Source of the DNA: Sedimentitalea nanhaiensis DSM 24252
GTDB lineage: Bacteria > Pseudomonadota > Alphaproteobacteria > Rhodobacterales > Rhodobacteraceae
NCBI RefSeq assembly: GCF_000473225.1
Contig: NZ_KI421509.1
Span: 605,470 to 669,469 of the forward strand
Reading direction: 5' to 3'
DNA length: 64,000 nt
Part shown: positions 1 to 9,439 of the stretch, piece after piece
Layout of the letters: each line of letters starts with the position of its first letter
How positions within the stretch are numbered: the stretch's first letter is position 1
Notes under the pieces: generated by a model
Told to the model about the DNA's origin: nothing
The model's database searches: none
What the model saw: only the letters and a program-made list of their open reading frames with translations
Position numbers and translations under genes: made by a program

Positions 1-829
1 CCAAAACCACACCGGCCAAAAACGCGCCAAGCGCAGGGGACAGCCCCACCAGTGTCATCAGAAATGAAATTCCCACCACGATCAACAGCGCCAGCGCCGT
101 GTACATTTCGCGCAACCGTGCCGCGTGAATATAACGAAATACCGGTCGTGTCAGATAGACACCTGCAAGAACGACGGCACCGACGGCAGCGATGGTGACC
201 AGCGTTACTCCCCAACCCGGCAGGCCCTCGACCAGGGACATCTGTCCGCCATATCCGGCGGCGGCCTTATCGCCAGCGCGCGCGATCGACCCGTCGCTGG
301 AAATGCTGGTAACGGCCTTGCCAGCCAGCAGCGGCAGGATCGCCAGAATCGGGATCACAGCAATATCCTGGGTCAGCAGCACCGAAAAGGCGGACCGCCC
401 GCCGCTGGTCTGCATCAACCCTTTTTCCGACAGGGTCTGCAGCACAATCGCGGTCGAAGACAGAGACAGCGCCAGACCGATGGCCAGCGCCACCGGCCAA
501 TCCTGCCCGGCGGACATGGCGGCCACCATCAGCGCCAGCGTGCTGATCGCAATCTGCAAGCCGCCCAGACCGATCAGCCGGTGCCGCATGTCCCAAAGGG
601 CGCGTGGTTCCAGTTCCAGGCCGATCAGGAACAACATCATCACCACACCGAATTCGGCAAAATGCTGCAATTCCTGAGTTTCGCTGCCAACCAGCCCCAG
701 GACAGGTCCGATTATGATGCCGGCGGCCAAATAGCCCAGCACCGAGCCCAAACCCAATCGCGCTGCAATCGGCACCGCGATCACGGCGGCAGCCAGGTAG
801 ATTGCAGCCTGGTAGAGAAAGTTTTCCAT
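1..829 (-). CDS. CPA2-family monovalent cation:proton antiporter (KefB-like), 3' end outside window
   Basis: Reading the minus strand from an ATG at 829 gives a hydrophobic protein starting MENFLYQAAIYLAAAV, continuing open to the window edge (about 276 residues visible). It shows the CPA2 membrane pattern: FAEFGVVMMLFLIGLELEP in the first quarter and QDIAVIPILAILPLLAG further on, both typical of Na+/H+ and K+/H+ exchangers of the Kef/GerN type. An AAGGAC ribosome site lies just upstream of the ATG. The family exchanges K+ or Na+ for H+ across the inner membrane; whether a C-terminal TrkA-N (RCK) domain is present cannot be seen. It ends a leftward unit that starts with the Lrp gene at 857-1312 (28 bases apart), so the two may be co-transcribed. 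Confidence 0.85.
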   Translation of the reverse strand, partial: MENFLYQAAIYLAAAVIAVPIAARLGLGSVLGYLAAGIIIGPVLGLVGSETQELQHFAEFGVVMMLFLIGLELEPRALWDMRHRLIGLGGLQIAISTLALMVAAMSAGQDWPVALAIGLALSLSSTAIVLQTLSEKGLMQTSGGRSAFSVLLTQDIAVIPILAILPLLAGKAVTSISSDGSIARAGDKAAAGYGGQMSLVEGLPGWGVTLVTIAAVGAVVLAGVYLTRPVFRYIHAARLREMYTALALLIVVGISFLMTLVGLSPALGAFLAGVVL

Positions 830-856
830 ACTCGGTCGTCCTTTCGAGGGTACGGT

Positions 857-1312
857 TCAGGTCGGCAGCGGGGCGTCGCGTTTTAGTTGATCCATTACGA
901 TCTGGCTCTGCACTCGCGCAACTGCCGGATGGGGCAAAATTACCTCGTGGATCAGGGCATTCAACGCGGGCAGGTCGTCGCAATATACTCTCAAAAGATA
1001 GTCGGCCTCGCCCGTCATGGTCCAGGCACTGGTGATTTCGGGGCGGGTTCGAACCAGACGGGCAAAGCTGGTCGATTGATCCGGCCCATGGGTCCCCAGC
1101 TGAACCTGGACAAATCCCTGCACCCTGAGGCCCAGCCGGGCTGGATCCAGCCGGGCTGAATAGCCCTGGATATATCCCTCGGACTCGAGGCGTTGGCGTC
1201 GTCGGCCGGCCTGGCTCGGCGACAAGTTCAACATTTCGCCCAGTTGCTGGGCCGTCAGATGGGCGTCTTTTTGCAGGGCGGACAGCAGGCGCGTATCAAT
1301 AGAATCCAACAT
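857..1312 (-). CDS. Lrp/AsnC-family transcriptional regulator
   Basis: The protein of 151 residues begins MLDSIDTRLLSALQKDA. It has an N-terminal winged helix (TAQQLGEMLNLSPSQAGRRRQRLESEGYI) and a C-terminal RAM/ligand-binding domain (TMTGEADYLLRVYCDDL), the standard Lrp/AsnC layout and length. The in-frame upstream extension to 1366 is rejected because a GAGGA ribosome site sits 9 bases before the ATG at 1312. The gene is divergent from hppD with a 147-base gap. By analogy with other alphaproteobacteria, it probably senses an amino acid such as tyrosine or phenylalanine and controls hppD; that link is inferred from position only. Confidence 0.9.
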   Translation of the reverse strand: MLDSIDTRLLSALQKDAHLTAQQLGEMLNLSPSQAGRRRQRLESEGYIQGYSARLDPARLGLRVQGFVQVQLGTHGPDQSTSFARLVRTRPEITSAWTMTGEADYLLRVYCDDLPALNALIHEVILPHPAVARVQSQIVMDQLKRDAPLPT

Positions 1313-1459
1313 ATGCGGGTTTTCCTCGCTTTGAACTGACCTAGTGTGAATATCCCGCACATCCAATCCCCTTGTTGCCGAACAATGCGCAGAACAAGCG
1401 CGGCTTTCTGCCTATATCATGTACGACGAACACATCATTAACATTAACAGGAGGCGTAC

Positions 1460-2554
1460 ATGGGTCCCTTTCCACATAATGCACCCAAATCAGTGATCAG
1501 CGACGAAAATCCCGCCGGGACCGACGGCTTCGAGTTTGTCGAATTTGCCCACCCTGAACCGGAAGAACTGCGTGGGCTGTTTGCGCGCATGGGGTATGCA
1601 TTGGTAGGGCGGCACAAAACCAAGAATATCGAGCTGTGGCAACAGGGCGATATTACCTATGTGCTGAATGCCGAACCGGGCAGCTTTGCCGCACGATTTG
1701 TCGAGGAGCACGGTCCCTGTGCTCCAGCCATGGGCTGGCGGGTGGTGGATGCGAAGCAAGCGTTTGATCACGCAGTGTCCAAGGGGGCTGAACCCTACGA
1801 AGGTGATGACAAGACCATGGACGTGCCTGCGATCAAGGGCATCGGTGGCAGCCTGATCTATTTCATCGACCGGTATTACGAAACCAGCCCCTATAACGAA
1901 GAATTCGACTGGCTGGTCCAGTCCAAGCCGCGCGGCGTCGGTTTTTTCTATCTCGATCATCTGACCCACAACGTGTTCAAGGGCAACATGGACAAGTGGT
2001 TCAATTTCTACAGCGATCTTTTCAACTTCAAGGAGATCCGTTTTTTCGACATCGAAGGTAAGTTCACCGGCCTGTTCAGCCGTGCACTGACATCGCCCTG
2101 TGGACGTATCCGGATCCCGATCAACGAGGATCGGGGCGAGACCGGTCAGATCGTCGCCTATCTGAAAAAGTACAAGGGAGAGGGTATTCAGCACATCGCG
2201 GTTGGCTCTGACGACATTTACGACAGCACGGACGCGATTGCCGAAAGGGGAATCAAATTCATGCCGGGTCCGCCGGATGCCTATTACGATCTCAGCAAAG
2301 ACCGTGTGGTCGGGCATGACGAACCGCTGGAGCGGATGAAAAAGCACGGCATTCTGATTGATGGCGAAGGGGTTGTGGACGGGGGCGAGACCAGAATCCT
2401 GTTGCAGATCTTCAGCAAGACCGTAATCGGGCCGATCTTTTTCGAATTCATCCAACGCAAGGGCGACAATGGCTTTGGCGAAGGAAACTTCAAGGCGCTG
2501 TTCGAAAGCATTGAACAAGAGCAGATCGACAGCGGTGAATTGACTGCCGACTAA
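1460..2554 (+). CDS. hppD: 4-hydroxyphenylpyruvate dioxygenase
   Basis: Converts 4-hydroxyphenylpyruvate to homogentisate in tyrosine degradation, using Fe(II) and O2 in the cytoplasm. The 364-residue protein has the two VOC-fold halves of the family. The expected metal ligands are visible as H167 (in DHLTHNVF), H245 (in GIQHIAVGS) and E329 (in FFEFIQRKG), close to the spacing in Pseudomonas HPPD. An AGGAGG ribosome site precedes the ATG at 1460. No homogentisate dioxygenase or fumarylacetoacetase gene follows, so the rest of the pathway is elsewhere. The divergent Lrp-type gene is the likely regulator. Confidence 0.95.
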   Translation: MGPFPHNAPKSVISDENPAGTDGFEFVEFAHPEPEELRGLFARMGYALVGRHKTKNIELWQQGDITYVLNAEPGSFAARFVEEHGPCAPAMGWRVVDAKQAFDHAVSKGAEPYEGDDKTMDVPAIKGIGGSLIYFIDRYYETSPYNEEFDWLVQSKPRGVGFFYLDHLTHNVFKGNMDKWFNFYSDLFNFKEIRFFDIEGKFTGLFSRALTSPCGRIRIPINEDRGETGQIVAYLKKYKGEGIQHIAVGSDDIYDSTDAIAERGIKFMPGPPDAYYDLSKDRVVGHDEPLERMKKHGILIDGEGVVDGGETRILLQIFSKTVIGPIFFEFIQRKGDNGFGEGNFKALFESIEQEQIDSGELTAD

Positions 2555-2589
2555 GGGGAGGTCCGCCGATCGGGGGGGGGCGATCAAGA

Positions 2590-2616
2590 GCGCCGCAGGA
2601 TTTGTGCCTGCGGCGC
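2590..2616 (+). terminator. Hairpin downstream of hppD, between convergent genes
   Basis: A 10-base-pair GC-rich stem (GCGCCGCAGG / CCTGCGGCGC) with a 7-base loop sits 36 bases after the hppD stop and before the convergent gene's stop at 2650. The following bases contain only a short T-rich stretch, so it is a plausible but not canonical intrinsic terminator. Confidence 0.6.
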
Positions 2617-2649
2617 GTCTTCGTGAGCCGGTCCGACAGACAATGCCGC

Positions 2650-5181
2650 TCAGCCTCTTGGGATCTTGAGCGTCAGATTGCGACCGCCCTTTTGATAACG
2701 CAACTCACTGTCGCCGATGGCCAGAATACGGCCACCGTCCACGTTATCGCCGACCTTGACCTTCTTATAGCGCCCACTGGGCAACCGGACCAACGCCCGA
2801 CGGTTGGCGGGCGTGCCGTAGACACCAATCAGGTTGATCCTGTTCAGGTTGATGGCATTGTCCAACGTCGCCCGCCGCGACACCGAAGCCGAAGACGGGA
2901 TCTTGGGCGTGACCGTACGCGGAGCCGCTGGAACCAGGCTGGCGGCACGGGCAGAGGGGCTGGCCTGGTTTTGTTTTACCTTTTGCACCTTGGCGGCAAA
3001 GTTTTTCGGTCGGGCATCCGGCCGGCGCGATGCGGCCACGGCTTGTGCGGTCGGAGTTTCGTCAGCTTCGGCTTCCTGTTTGGCGGCGCGGGGCCGTGTC
3101 TTGGGACGGACCCTGCCCAGTTCCTCGCGCGAAAGGCCACCGAGACGGGACCGTTCATTCTGCTCGACCAGATCAGTGGGGCGCGGGCGCGGTTGCAGCC
3201 CCGCCAGCCGGTCTTGCAAGGCTTCGGCCTCGCCCTCAGGTTCGACTTCAAAGCGAACCGGGGTGGGGGGCGGCGAGACAGGCGGGCGCCCCAGGTGGAT
3301 CAGGATCCCGTCCGGGTTCAGCGTACCCTGCGGGGTCGGTGTCACCAGCCCTTGTTCATCCAGTGAAAATGCGATGCCAGCGGCGGCGGGCGAAGAGATC
3401 GACTCGGGCGGCTGATCGGTATCGAAACCGGCGCTGGGGGGCAGCGCCACGGCATCCTGAGACAGGTCTCGCCGGTCGATAGACACTTCGTACAGGTTTT
3501 CCAGATCCAGCGGTTCCGGCGCGGGCAGGGTATGCGGGACGTTCTGCCAAATTCCTGTCGCGGCATACCGTGCATCCTCTTGCTGCAGCGAGGGGGGCTT
3601 GGACCCCTCGGTCGTGCCCATGGCCTGTAAAACCGCAGCATCCGTGTCGGTCAGGTCAGGGAGAGGCCGGTCAGCGATTGTTTCGGCAGGCTCCGACGCG
3701 GGGATACGGGTCGGGGCGGGAAGCGCCGAGCGCCCCTTTTCAGCGATTGCCTGCGGGGTGGGAGCAGCCGGGGTGCCCTCAACCGACGGCGTCTGGGGAA
3801 TGGCGGCGACCACGGAGTCCTTTGGCGCATCGGGGGCGAGCAGGCCGCTGACACCATCCTCAAGAAAGATCGCGGCCCAGGCGGCGACGGCCGCCAGAAA
3901 AACCAACAGCCCCAACGTCAATATCAACCCCAGATGACGCGGTTTGCCACCGACCTGCTGGCGGTTGCGTGCGCCAAAGACGGTCATCCGCTCGGTTTCG
4001 TCCTTGGGGGCGTCCAAAGAGGGCCGAGAGGGGATGATCACTTTGGCGTCGGTCCGGTGTGGCCCGGCGTCGGGTGCATCCGATTTGCGGTCGCTCAGGA
4101 ACCTGGTCCGCGCGTTGTCTTTTGGTGTAGGGGGATTGCTCGCAGGCAGGGGCACCTGCCGATCCGCAGTGGGTTCGTCAACCGGATCAACCGGATCATC
4201 AGGCAGGTCCAGCGATGGCGCAGCAACGGACACAGAGCGTGCCGACGGGGCCGTCGGTTTGGGCCCCGCCGGTTGCGCGACCGGAGAAAGGTGCAACCGT
4301 GCCGCGCCGGCGGGCGTCGCCGCATCACGGCTGGCACCGGACAGTGACGGAGCGTCACCGGAATCGGCAGGTTTACCGCGACGGCTGGCAAAGCCGGCGG
4401 ATGTCGACTTTGGAGTGGACGTCACCTTGGCAGGCAAGGGGGGCTCGGGGGGCGCCTCCTGGGCAACGACGCCGGGCGGGTCGGGGGTCACCGGCTGGGT
4501 GATTTTAGGTTCAGGCGGCGCTTCCCGCTCCGGCTCGATGGAAGGCTCGGGCGTTGTGTCGGTCGGGGGCTCCGGTGCCTGTTTCGGCTCGGGGGGCGTT
4601 TCGGGTTCACGCGGTTCCAGGGCCGGGGGCGAATCCGGAAAGACAGCCGGGCCAATCATTTTCACCGGGTTGCTGTCCGGTTCGATTTCCATGTTGGGGT
4701 CGACAGAGCGGGTCAGGCCAAAAAATGGTTCCTGGTCATAGCCGTCCGTATCCGGGGTCGCGACGAAACTGACCGGTTCGAATCCATGCTCCAGGGCAAA
4801 GGTCTCGGCTTCGTCCAGGGTTTCGCGCGCGACTGCCGCGATATGCGTTCGATGGCCGTCAAAGCACAGGTCGATGGCCAGGTCCGAGACATCGTAGGGC
4901 GTTGCGCCCTCCAATGCGGCGCGGGCCATTTCCTCGCGGGCCTGACCCTCGAACGATCCGGTGTCGATCGTTATGTACCGAATCTGGTCGTTGGGGATTA
5001 TGATCTTGCAGGCCGGATTGTCGGGGTTCAACGCATACGCCTTGGCGCGCAAATCCGACAACGCATCGGACAGGTTCGGAACATCCAGCAGGACTTCGCC
5101 TACACTACGCCAGCCGTCCGCTGCGCGATGCAGCAGCGTAATGCCTTGAAACGACAAGGAGAGCGCGAAACCCGGTTTCAT
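2650..5181 (-). CDS. Large single-TM protein with proline-rich linker and PilP/GspC-like C-terminus
   Basis: This 843-residue protein has three parts. Residues 1 to about 160 form a globular domain (FQGITLLHR..W..VGEVLLD, then KIIIPNDQIRYITID) loosely reminiscent of the cytoplasmic part of PilM/GspL-type proteins. Residues 165-415 are a proline/acid-rich low-complexity linker. A transmembrane helix lies at about 416-440 (ILTLGLLVFLAAVAAWAAIF). A second long Pro/Ala-rich region leads to a compact final domain (about 780-843) with LIGVYGTPANRRALVRL and KVKVGDNVDGGRILAIG, which resembles the beta domain of PilP/GspC. It therefore looks like an inner-membrane protein with a periplasmic C-terminal domain. 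No pilus or type II secretion genes are nearby. Function is unknown; the domain resemblances are by eye. Confidence 0.75.
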   Translation of the reverse strand: MKPGFALSLSFQGITLLHRAADGWRSVGEVLLDVPNLSDALSDLRAKAYALNPDNPACKIIIPNDQIRYITIDTGSFEGQAREEMARAALEGATPYDVSDLAIDLCFDGHRTHIAAVARETLDEAETFALEHGFEPVSFVATPDTDGYDQEPFFGLTRSVDPNMEIEPDSNPVKMIGPAVFPDSPPALEPREPETPPEPKQAPEPPTDTTPEPSIEPEREAPPEPKITQPVTPDPPGVVAQEAPPEPPLPAKVTSTPKSTSAGFASRRGKPADSGDAPSLSGASRDAATPAGAARLHLSPVAQPAGPKPTAPSARSVSVAAPSLDLPDDPVDPVDEPTADRQVPLPASNPPTPKDNARTRFLSDRKSDAPDAGPHRTDAKVIIPSRPSLDAPKDETERMTVFGARNRQQVGGKPRHLGLILTLGLLVFLAAVAAWAAIFLEDGVSGLLAPDAPKDSVVAAIPQTPSVEGTPAAPTPQAIAEKGRSALPAPTRIPASEPAETIADRPLPDLTDTDAAVLQAMGTTEGSKPPSLQQEDARYAATGIWQNVPHTLPAPEPLDLENLYEVSIDRRDLSQDAVALPPSAGFDTDQPPESISSPAAAGIAFSLDEQGLVTPTPQGTLNPDGILIHLGRPPVSPPPTPVRFEVEPEGEAEALQDRLAGLQPRPRPTDLVEQNERSRLGGLSREELGRVRPKTRPRAAKQEAEADETPTAQAVAASRRPDARPKNFAAKVQKVKQNQASPSARAASLVPAAPRTVTPKIPSSASVSRRATLDNAINLNRINLIGVYGTPANRRALVRLPSGRYKKVKVGDNVDGGRILAIGDSELRYQKGGRNLTLKIPRG

Positions 5182-5354
5182 TCAACAAACAACCCATGCA
5201 ATCAGCAGCGCCTGCCTCGAGCGACTGCGCTGTGACTTTAGATCAGGAGAAAGCCGAGGAAAAGGAAAAGACCACCTGTCCCCTTGCGGGACCGGCGGGA
5301 CGATGCCCATGTTGCGAACTGTGTTCGATACAACGTCAACGGAGGACGAGTAGC

Positions 5355-6062
5355 ATGAAACGATCTTTGGGCATTGCGGCGATGGCCGCAATCTTGGCAA
5401 TGGCGGCAACCGGACCGGCGATGGCCGAGTCGGCGTCACGTCAGATCACCGTGACGGGCGAAGGCCGAATCGAAGCGGTGCCCGATATGGCGACGATCAC
5501 CCTGGGCGTGACCCATGAAGCCACCGAAGCCAAGGCAGCCATGGATGCCACATCGGATGCGGTGGCGCAGATCCTTGAGCGTCTCGCCGCGATGGGGCTC
5601 GCACCTCGCGATATCCAGACGCAACGGTTTTCACTGAATCCGGTCTGGTCCAACCGGGCCGCGTCCAATGGTGAACGGGCAGAGATCACAGGTTTTGTTG
5701 CCAGCAATATGGTTTTGGCACGGGTTCGGGATCTGGACACACTTGGGCCGCTTCTGGATGCGGTTATCTCTGAGGGTGCAAATGATTTCAATGGGTTGAA
5801 TTTCTCGGTTCAAGAACAAAGACCACTGATCGAGGCCGCGAGAAAGGCAGCGGTCGAGGACGGGATCGCAAAGGCGCGTCAATTGGCCGAGGCCGCCGGC
5901 GTGACCTTGGGGCCGGTCGTGTCGATTGCCGATCACGGCGGCAACACTCCGCGCCCGATGATGATGGAGATGGCCGCTGCGCGCGAGTCCTCGATGCCGG
6001 TCGCGGCGGGCGAGATCACACTGTCGGCTTCGGTTTCGATGGTTTTTGCCATCGCCGAATGA
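5355..6062 (+). CDS. SIMPL-domain (DUF541) exported protein
   Basis: The start at 5355 is preceded by GGAGGAC at 5341-5347. The 235-residue product has a signal peptide (MKRSLGIAAMAAILAMAATG, cut near AMA|ES). It continues with the SIMPL/DUF541 fold: ITVTGEGRIEAVPDMATITLGV at the mature N-terminus, AMGLAPRDIQTQRFSLNPVW, and DFNGLNFSVQEQ. Family members are periplasmic or outer-membrane associated, with roles reported in oxidative stress; the exact role is not known here. It is followed at once by a strong intrinsic terminator and is convergent with metY. Confidence 0.88.
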   Translation: MKRSLGIAAMAAILAMAATGPAMAESASRQITVTGEGRIEAVPDMATITLGVTHEATEAKAAMDATSDAVAQILERLAAMGLAPRDIQTQRFSLNPVWSNRAASNGERAEITGFVASNMVLARVRDLDTLGPLLDAVISEGANDFNGLNFSVQEQRPLIEAARKAAVEDGIAKARQLAEAAGVTLGPVVSIADHGGNTPRPMMMEMAAARESSMPVAAGEITLSASVSMVFAIAE

Positions 6063-6071
6063 CGGGGAAAC

Positions 6072-6103
6072 GGGACCGCCGATCGGCGGTCCCGGCCTTT
6101 TTT
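6072..6103 (+). terminator. Intrinsic terminator after the SIMPL gene
   Basis: A perfect 22-base palindrome (6072-6093, arm GGGACCGCCGA) is followed by GGCC and a run of six T at 6098-6103. The T-run overlaps the metY stop codon region on the other strand. Confidence 0.85.
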
Positions 6104-7394
6104 AGCTGACGGCCTTGGCCAGCGCCTGATCCAGGTCGGCGATCAGATCGCCGGCGTCTTCGATCCCGATTGAAATCCGTACCATGTTCGGGCTGGCGCC
6201 AGCGGCGTCCTGCTGTTCGGGCGTGAGTTGGCGGTGCGTGGTACTGGCGGAATGGATCACCAGCGAGCGTGTATCGCCCAGGTTGGCCACATGGCTGAAA
6301 ATTTCCAGCGCGTCGACCAGCTTTATGCAGGCGTCATAGCCGCCTTTGACTGCAAAGGTGAACAATCCGCCCGCGCCCTTGGGGCAGACCGTGGCGATCC
6401 GGTCGTAATAGGGGCTGGATTTCAACCCGGCATAGGTGACCGCATCCACCCGCGGATCGTTCTCTAGCCAGGTTGCGACCGTTTCGGCGTTCTCGACGTG
6501 GCGCTGCATCCTCAGCGACAGGGTTTCGATACCCATCAGGGTATAATGTGCCGCCTGCGGGTTCATCGTCATGCCCAGATCGCGCAACCCGATGGCGATG
6601 CCGTGAAAAGTATAGGCCAGCGGGCCAAAGGTCTCGTGAAATTTCAGCCCGTGATAGGCCGGTTCCGGCTGGCTGAGCGAAGGGAATTTGTCATTCGCGG
6701 ACCAGTCGAACTTGCCCGAATCCACGATACAACCGCCGGTCACTGTACCGTTACCTGTCAGGTATTTTGTGGTCGAGTGCACCACCAGCGTCGCGCCCAG
6801 ATCGATGGGGCGGCACAGATAGGGGGTGGCGCTGGTGTTGTCGACGATCAATGGGATACCTGCGGCGTCGGAAATCTTTGCGATCGCCGGAATGTCGGTG
6901 ATATAGCCGCCCGGGTTGGCGATGGATTCGCAAAAAATCGCCCGGGTGTTGTCGTCTATGGCAGCTTTGACCGCGTCCAGATCGTCAAAATCCACAAAGG
7001 TGGCCGACCAGCCAAAGCGTTTGATCGTTTGGCTGAACTGGGTGATCGAACCGCCGTATAGGCGTGTCGACACCACGACATTCTTGCCCGGATCCATCAG
7101 CGGGAACAACGCCATGATTTGCGCCGCGTGGCCCGAAGAGCAGCAAACCGCACCGGCACCGCCCTCAAGCGTCGCGATGCGCTCTTGCAGCACGGCCACA
7201 GTAGGGTTGGTCAGGCGCGAATAGATATAGCCGACCTCTTGCAGATTAAACAGCGCTGCCGCGTGATCGGCATCGCGAAACACATAGGCCGTGGTCTGAT
7301 AGATCGGTGTCTGCCGGGCGCCCGTGGCCGGGTCGGGGCGGGCACCGGCGTGAACCTGCAATGTGTCAAAGCCGTAGTTTGGGCCGTCGGTCAT
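6102..7394 (-). CDS. metY: O-acetylhomoserine sulfhydrylase / aminocarboxypropyltransferase
   Basis: A PLP enzyme of the Cys/Met metabolism family that makes homocysteine (or methionine) from O-acetylhomoserine and sulfide (or methanethiol). The length of 430 residues is typical of MetY. The N-terminus FDTLQVHAGARPDPATGARQ, the YIYSRLTNPT motif and the PLP lysine K210 in VVHSTTKYLTGNG are all present. It stands alone, with about 80 bases to the next minus-strand gene. No SAM riboswitch pattern was recognised upstream. Alternative substrates such as O-succinylhomoserine are less likely given the MetY length and N-terminus. Confidence 0.92.
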   Translation of the reverse strand: MTDGPNYGFDTLQVHAGARPDPATGARQTPIYQTTAYVFRDADHAAALFNLQEVGYIYSRLTNPTVAVLQERIATLEGGAGAVCCSSGHAAQIMALFPLMDPGKNVVVSTRLYGGSITQFSQTIKRFGWSATFVDFDDLDAVKAAIDDNTRAIFCESIANPGGYITDIPAIAKISDAAGIPLIVDNTSATPYLCRPIDLGATLVVHSTTKYLTGNGTVTGGCIVDSGKFDWSANDKFPSLSQPEPAYHGLKFHETFGPLAYTFHGIAIGLRDLGMTMNPQAAHYTLMGIETLSLRMQRHVENAETVATWLENDPRVDAVTYAGLKSSPYYDRIATVCPKGAGGLFTFAVKGGYDACIKLVDALEIFSHVANLGDTRSLVIHSASTTHRQLTPEQQDAAGASPNMVRISIGIEDAGDLIADLDQALAKAVS

Positions 7395-7472
7395 GAAATG
7401 TCTCCCTGAATGGTCCTCGGCGACAAGTCCTATGCCATCGGTTTTGCCATGACAACTGCGCTTGGTGCCCGG

Positions 7473-8477
7473 TCATCGGATCCAGAAGCCCGCCGATTTG
7501 ATCTGGTTGCGCAGGGCCTGTTCACGGCGCGGCAGGTTGTTGCGGTCAATCAGCGCGCGGAGCTTGGCACCGCGGCCCTGATACACCAGCCGTTTGATCG
7601 GCTCGTGGTTTTTCAGGACCTTCTTGATCCAATTGGGCGCGGCAACCCGTTCCAGAAGATCGACAACGCTGTCGTCTTCGCGCGCGTAAAGCAACGGAAA
7701 CAAGCGATAGTGACAGCTGACGTTCCCATCGAGATAGCCCGCTGGCAGGACGTCGCGCCCACCGCCCAAAGCGTGCACCACCAGAGGCAGAGCAATCTGG
7801 TCCAACCAGGGGTCCAGCGTTTGTTCCACCAGTTCAGGCGGAGGAGCGCCCTGAATCGAAGTGGCATATTCTAGATACCGCTGCCCGAATTTCACCGGAC
7901 ATGCGCCAAAGAAGTATCCGGCGTTGAAATAGAGATAGCGCCGCCAGTATCCTTCGGGTTGTGAGCGATCCAGGCTGCTGTCGAAATCCAGATCGAACCG
8001 GTCATACAGCGATTTCCAGATTTCGCCGATGCCGGGACCGTAAAGCGTTGGCTTTGGCCAGGACCCTTCGCAACGCAGCGATGCACCGGGACGGGAGAAA
8101 TCGAAGGGGACCGACATCAGATCGCCGGTTATCAACGTGTCGGAGTCGAAAAAGACAAAGGGTTCGTCCGGCGGCAGGGATAACAAGGCTTCGATCTTGT
8201 TGCCATATGGATAGTTTTGACCGAACGCCAGTGACTCGAACGGCAGGATCTCGGCCCCCAGGCGCTCGAGCAGGTGCAAGACCTCGGGGTTGCGCAGGGT
8301 CGGGTTCTTTTCCCAGGTCGGGCCGGGCTGGGGGGTCGCAACAAAAAGGCGTCCGGAGAAGGCGGGCGCACTGTGCCGCAACGAAGCGGCAAAAAGAACG
8401 GCCTCGTATTGCAGTCGTCCGGACTGCCCGACGATCATGATATTGAACGATTGGCGGTGTGCCAGATTATCTGCCAT
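7473..8477 (-). CDS. Hypothetical protein, GT8-like glycosyltransferase fold
   Basis: The 334-residue protein starts MADNLAHRQSFNIMIVGQSGRLQYEAVLFAASLR and has FVFFDSDTLITGDL near residue 115, a DXD-type metal and nucleotide-sugar motif like those of glycosyltransferase family 8. Further on it has LYFNAGYFFGACPVKFG and LDPWLDQIALPLVVHAL, the layout of a GT-A protein with acceptor-side conserved Asn and Gln. The ATG at 8477 is preferred to an in-frame TTG at 8486. No polysaccharide genes are adjacent, so the acceptor is unknown. The family assignment is by motif only. Confidence 0.65.
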   Translation of the reverse strand: MADNLAHRQSFNIMIVGQSGRLQYEAVLFAASLRHSAPAFSGRLFVATPQPGPTWEKNPTLRNPEVLHLLERLGAEILPFESLAFGQNYPYGNKIEALLSLPPDEPFVFFDSDTLITGDLMSVPFDFSRPGASLRCEGSWPKPTLYGPGIGEIWKSLYDRFDLDFDSSLDRSQPEGYWRRYLYFNAGYFFGACPVKFGQRYLEYATSIQGAPPPELVEQTLDPWLDQIALPLVVHALGGGRDVLPAGYLDGNVSCHYRLFPLLYAREDDSVVDLLERVAAPNWIKKVLKNHEPIKRLVYQGRGAKLRALIDRNNLPRREQALRNQIKSAGFWIR

Positions 8478-8618
8478 GCTGTCCAATACCGGTAGGGTTC
8501 GAAGATCGGGTTACCTTAACGGGGCGGATCTTGAAAGGCCGTGTTCCATCCCGGGTGACAGTGGGGCGCAGGTGTTGCGATGATCTATCAGGTCACGAAC
8601 AAGGGAGAGTAGTGAGAC

Positions 8619-9428
8619 ATGACGTTAGGTACGATTCCGGGTCGGGTGGCCCAACGCGATGGATGGACCCGGTGCGCGGCTTTGCTTGGTGCGCTGGGTT
8701 TCACACTGGCAACGGTTCCGACTGCGCAGGCAGATCCGGCCGGACTGGGCCGTGACTGGAATTGGGTGGTGGCTCCCTATTTGTGGGCTGCGGGCCTGTC
8801 CGGACGCGAGGCGGTGGTCGGCAATCTTCCGCCGGTGGATATCGACCTGAGTTTCGGAGAAATCTGGGACAATCTCGACTTTGCCGGAATGGTTGCCATG
8901 CGCGGGTATAGCGGGCGTTTTGGCGTTTCCGGAGACTTGCAATATATCAAGGTTTCAGCCGGGCAGGCAACGGCCGGACCGAATTTCAGCGACGTGTCGG
9001 TAGACAGCACGACAACGATTGCCACGCTGGCCGCCGACTACCAATTGGCACAGACCGGCAAGGCCGAGCTGTGGGCCACTGGCGGACTGCGCTATTGGAA
9101 GGTTCAGACCGACATCGCACTTGGCTCCGGCGTGCAGCCCGCGGTTGGTGCCAGCGGCAGCGACAGTTGGGTTGACCCGGTCATCGGCCTTCGCGGGCGC
9201 ACGAGCATCGGGGCGCGCACCTTTCTGACCGGCTGGGCCTACGTCGGGGGATTCGGTGTCGGATCGGACGAGATGTACGATGTCTTTGGCGGGCTGGGGT
9301 ATACGTTTTCCGACAGGGTCTCGGCGGTCATGGGCTATCGCTGGTTGTCGGTTGACCGCGTCGATGGCGCATTCATCTATGACACGGTCCAGCAAGGGAT
9401 TCTGACCGGAGTAACCTTTCGGTTCTGA
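8619..9428 (+). CDS. Outer-membrane beta-barrel protein
   Basis: A 269-residue exported protein, preceded by AGGGAG at 8602-8607. The N-terminus has a long signal peptide ending near VPTAQADP. The mature part alternates aromatic and polar residues in short strands (WNWVVAPYLWAAGLSGREA, AMRGYSGRFGVSGDLQYIKV, AELWATGGLRYWKVQTDIAL, VMGYRWLSVDRVDGAF) and ends in phenylalanine (GVTFRF), as outer-membrane barrels assembled by BAM do. The shape resembles small OmpW/OmpA-like barrels. Ligand and role are unknown. Confidence 0.8.
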   Translation: MTLGTIPGRVAQRDGWTRCAALLGALGFTLATVPTAQADPAGLGRDWNWVVAPYLWAAGLSGREAVVGNLPPVDIDLSFGEIWDNLDFAGMVAMRGYSGRFGVSGDLQYIKVSAGQATAGPNFSDVSVDSTTTIATLAADYQLAQTGKAELWATGGLRYWKVQTDIALGSGVQPAVGASGSDSWVDPVIGLRGRTSIGARTFLTGWAYVGGFGVGSDEMYDVFGGLGYTFSDRVSAVMGYRWLSVDRVDGAFIYDTVQQGILTGVTFRF

Positions 9429-9439
9429 ACGGGGCTCGG

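Noticed and set aside
7395-7472. Possible SAM riboswitch upstream of metY
   Set aside because: No SAM-II or SAM-I core motif or stem pattern could be found in the short leader.
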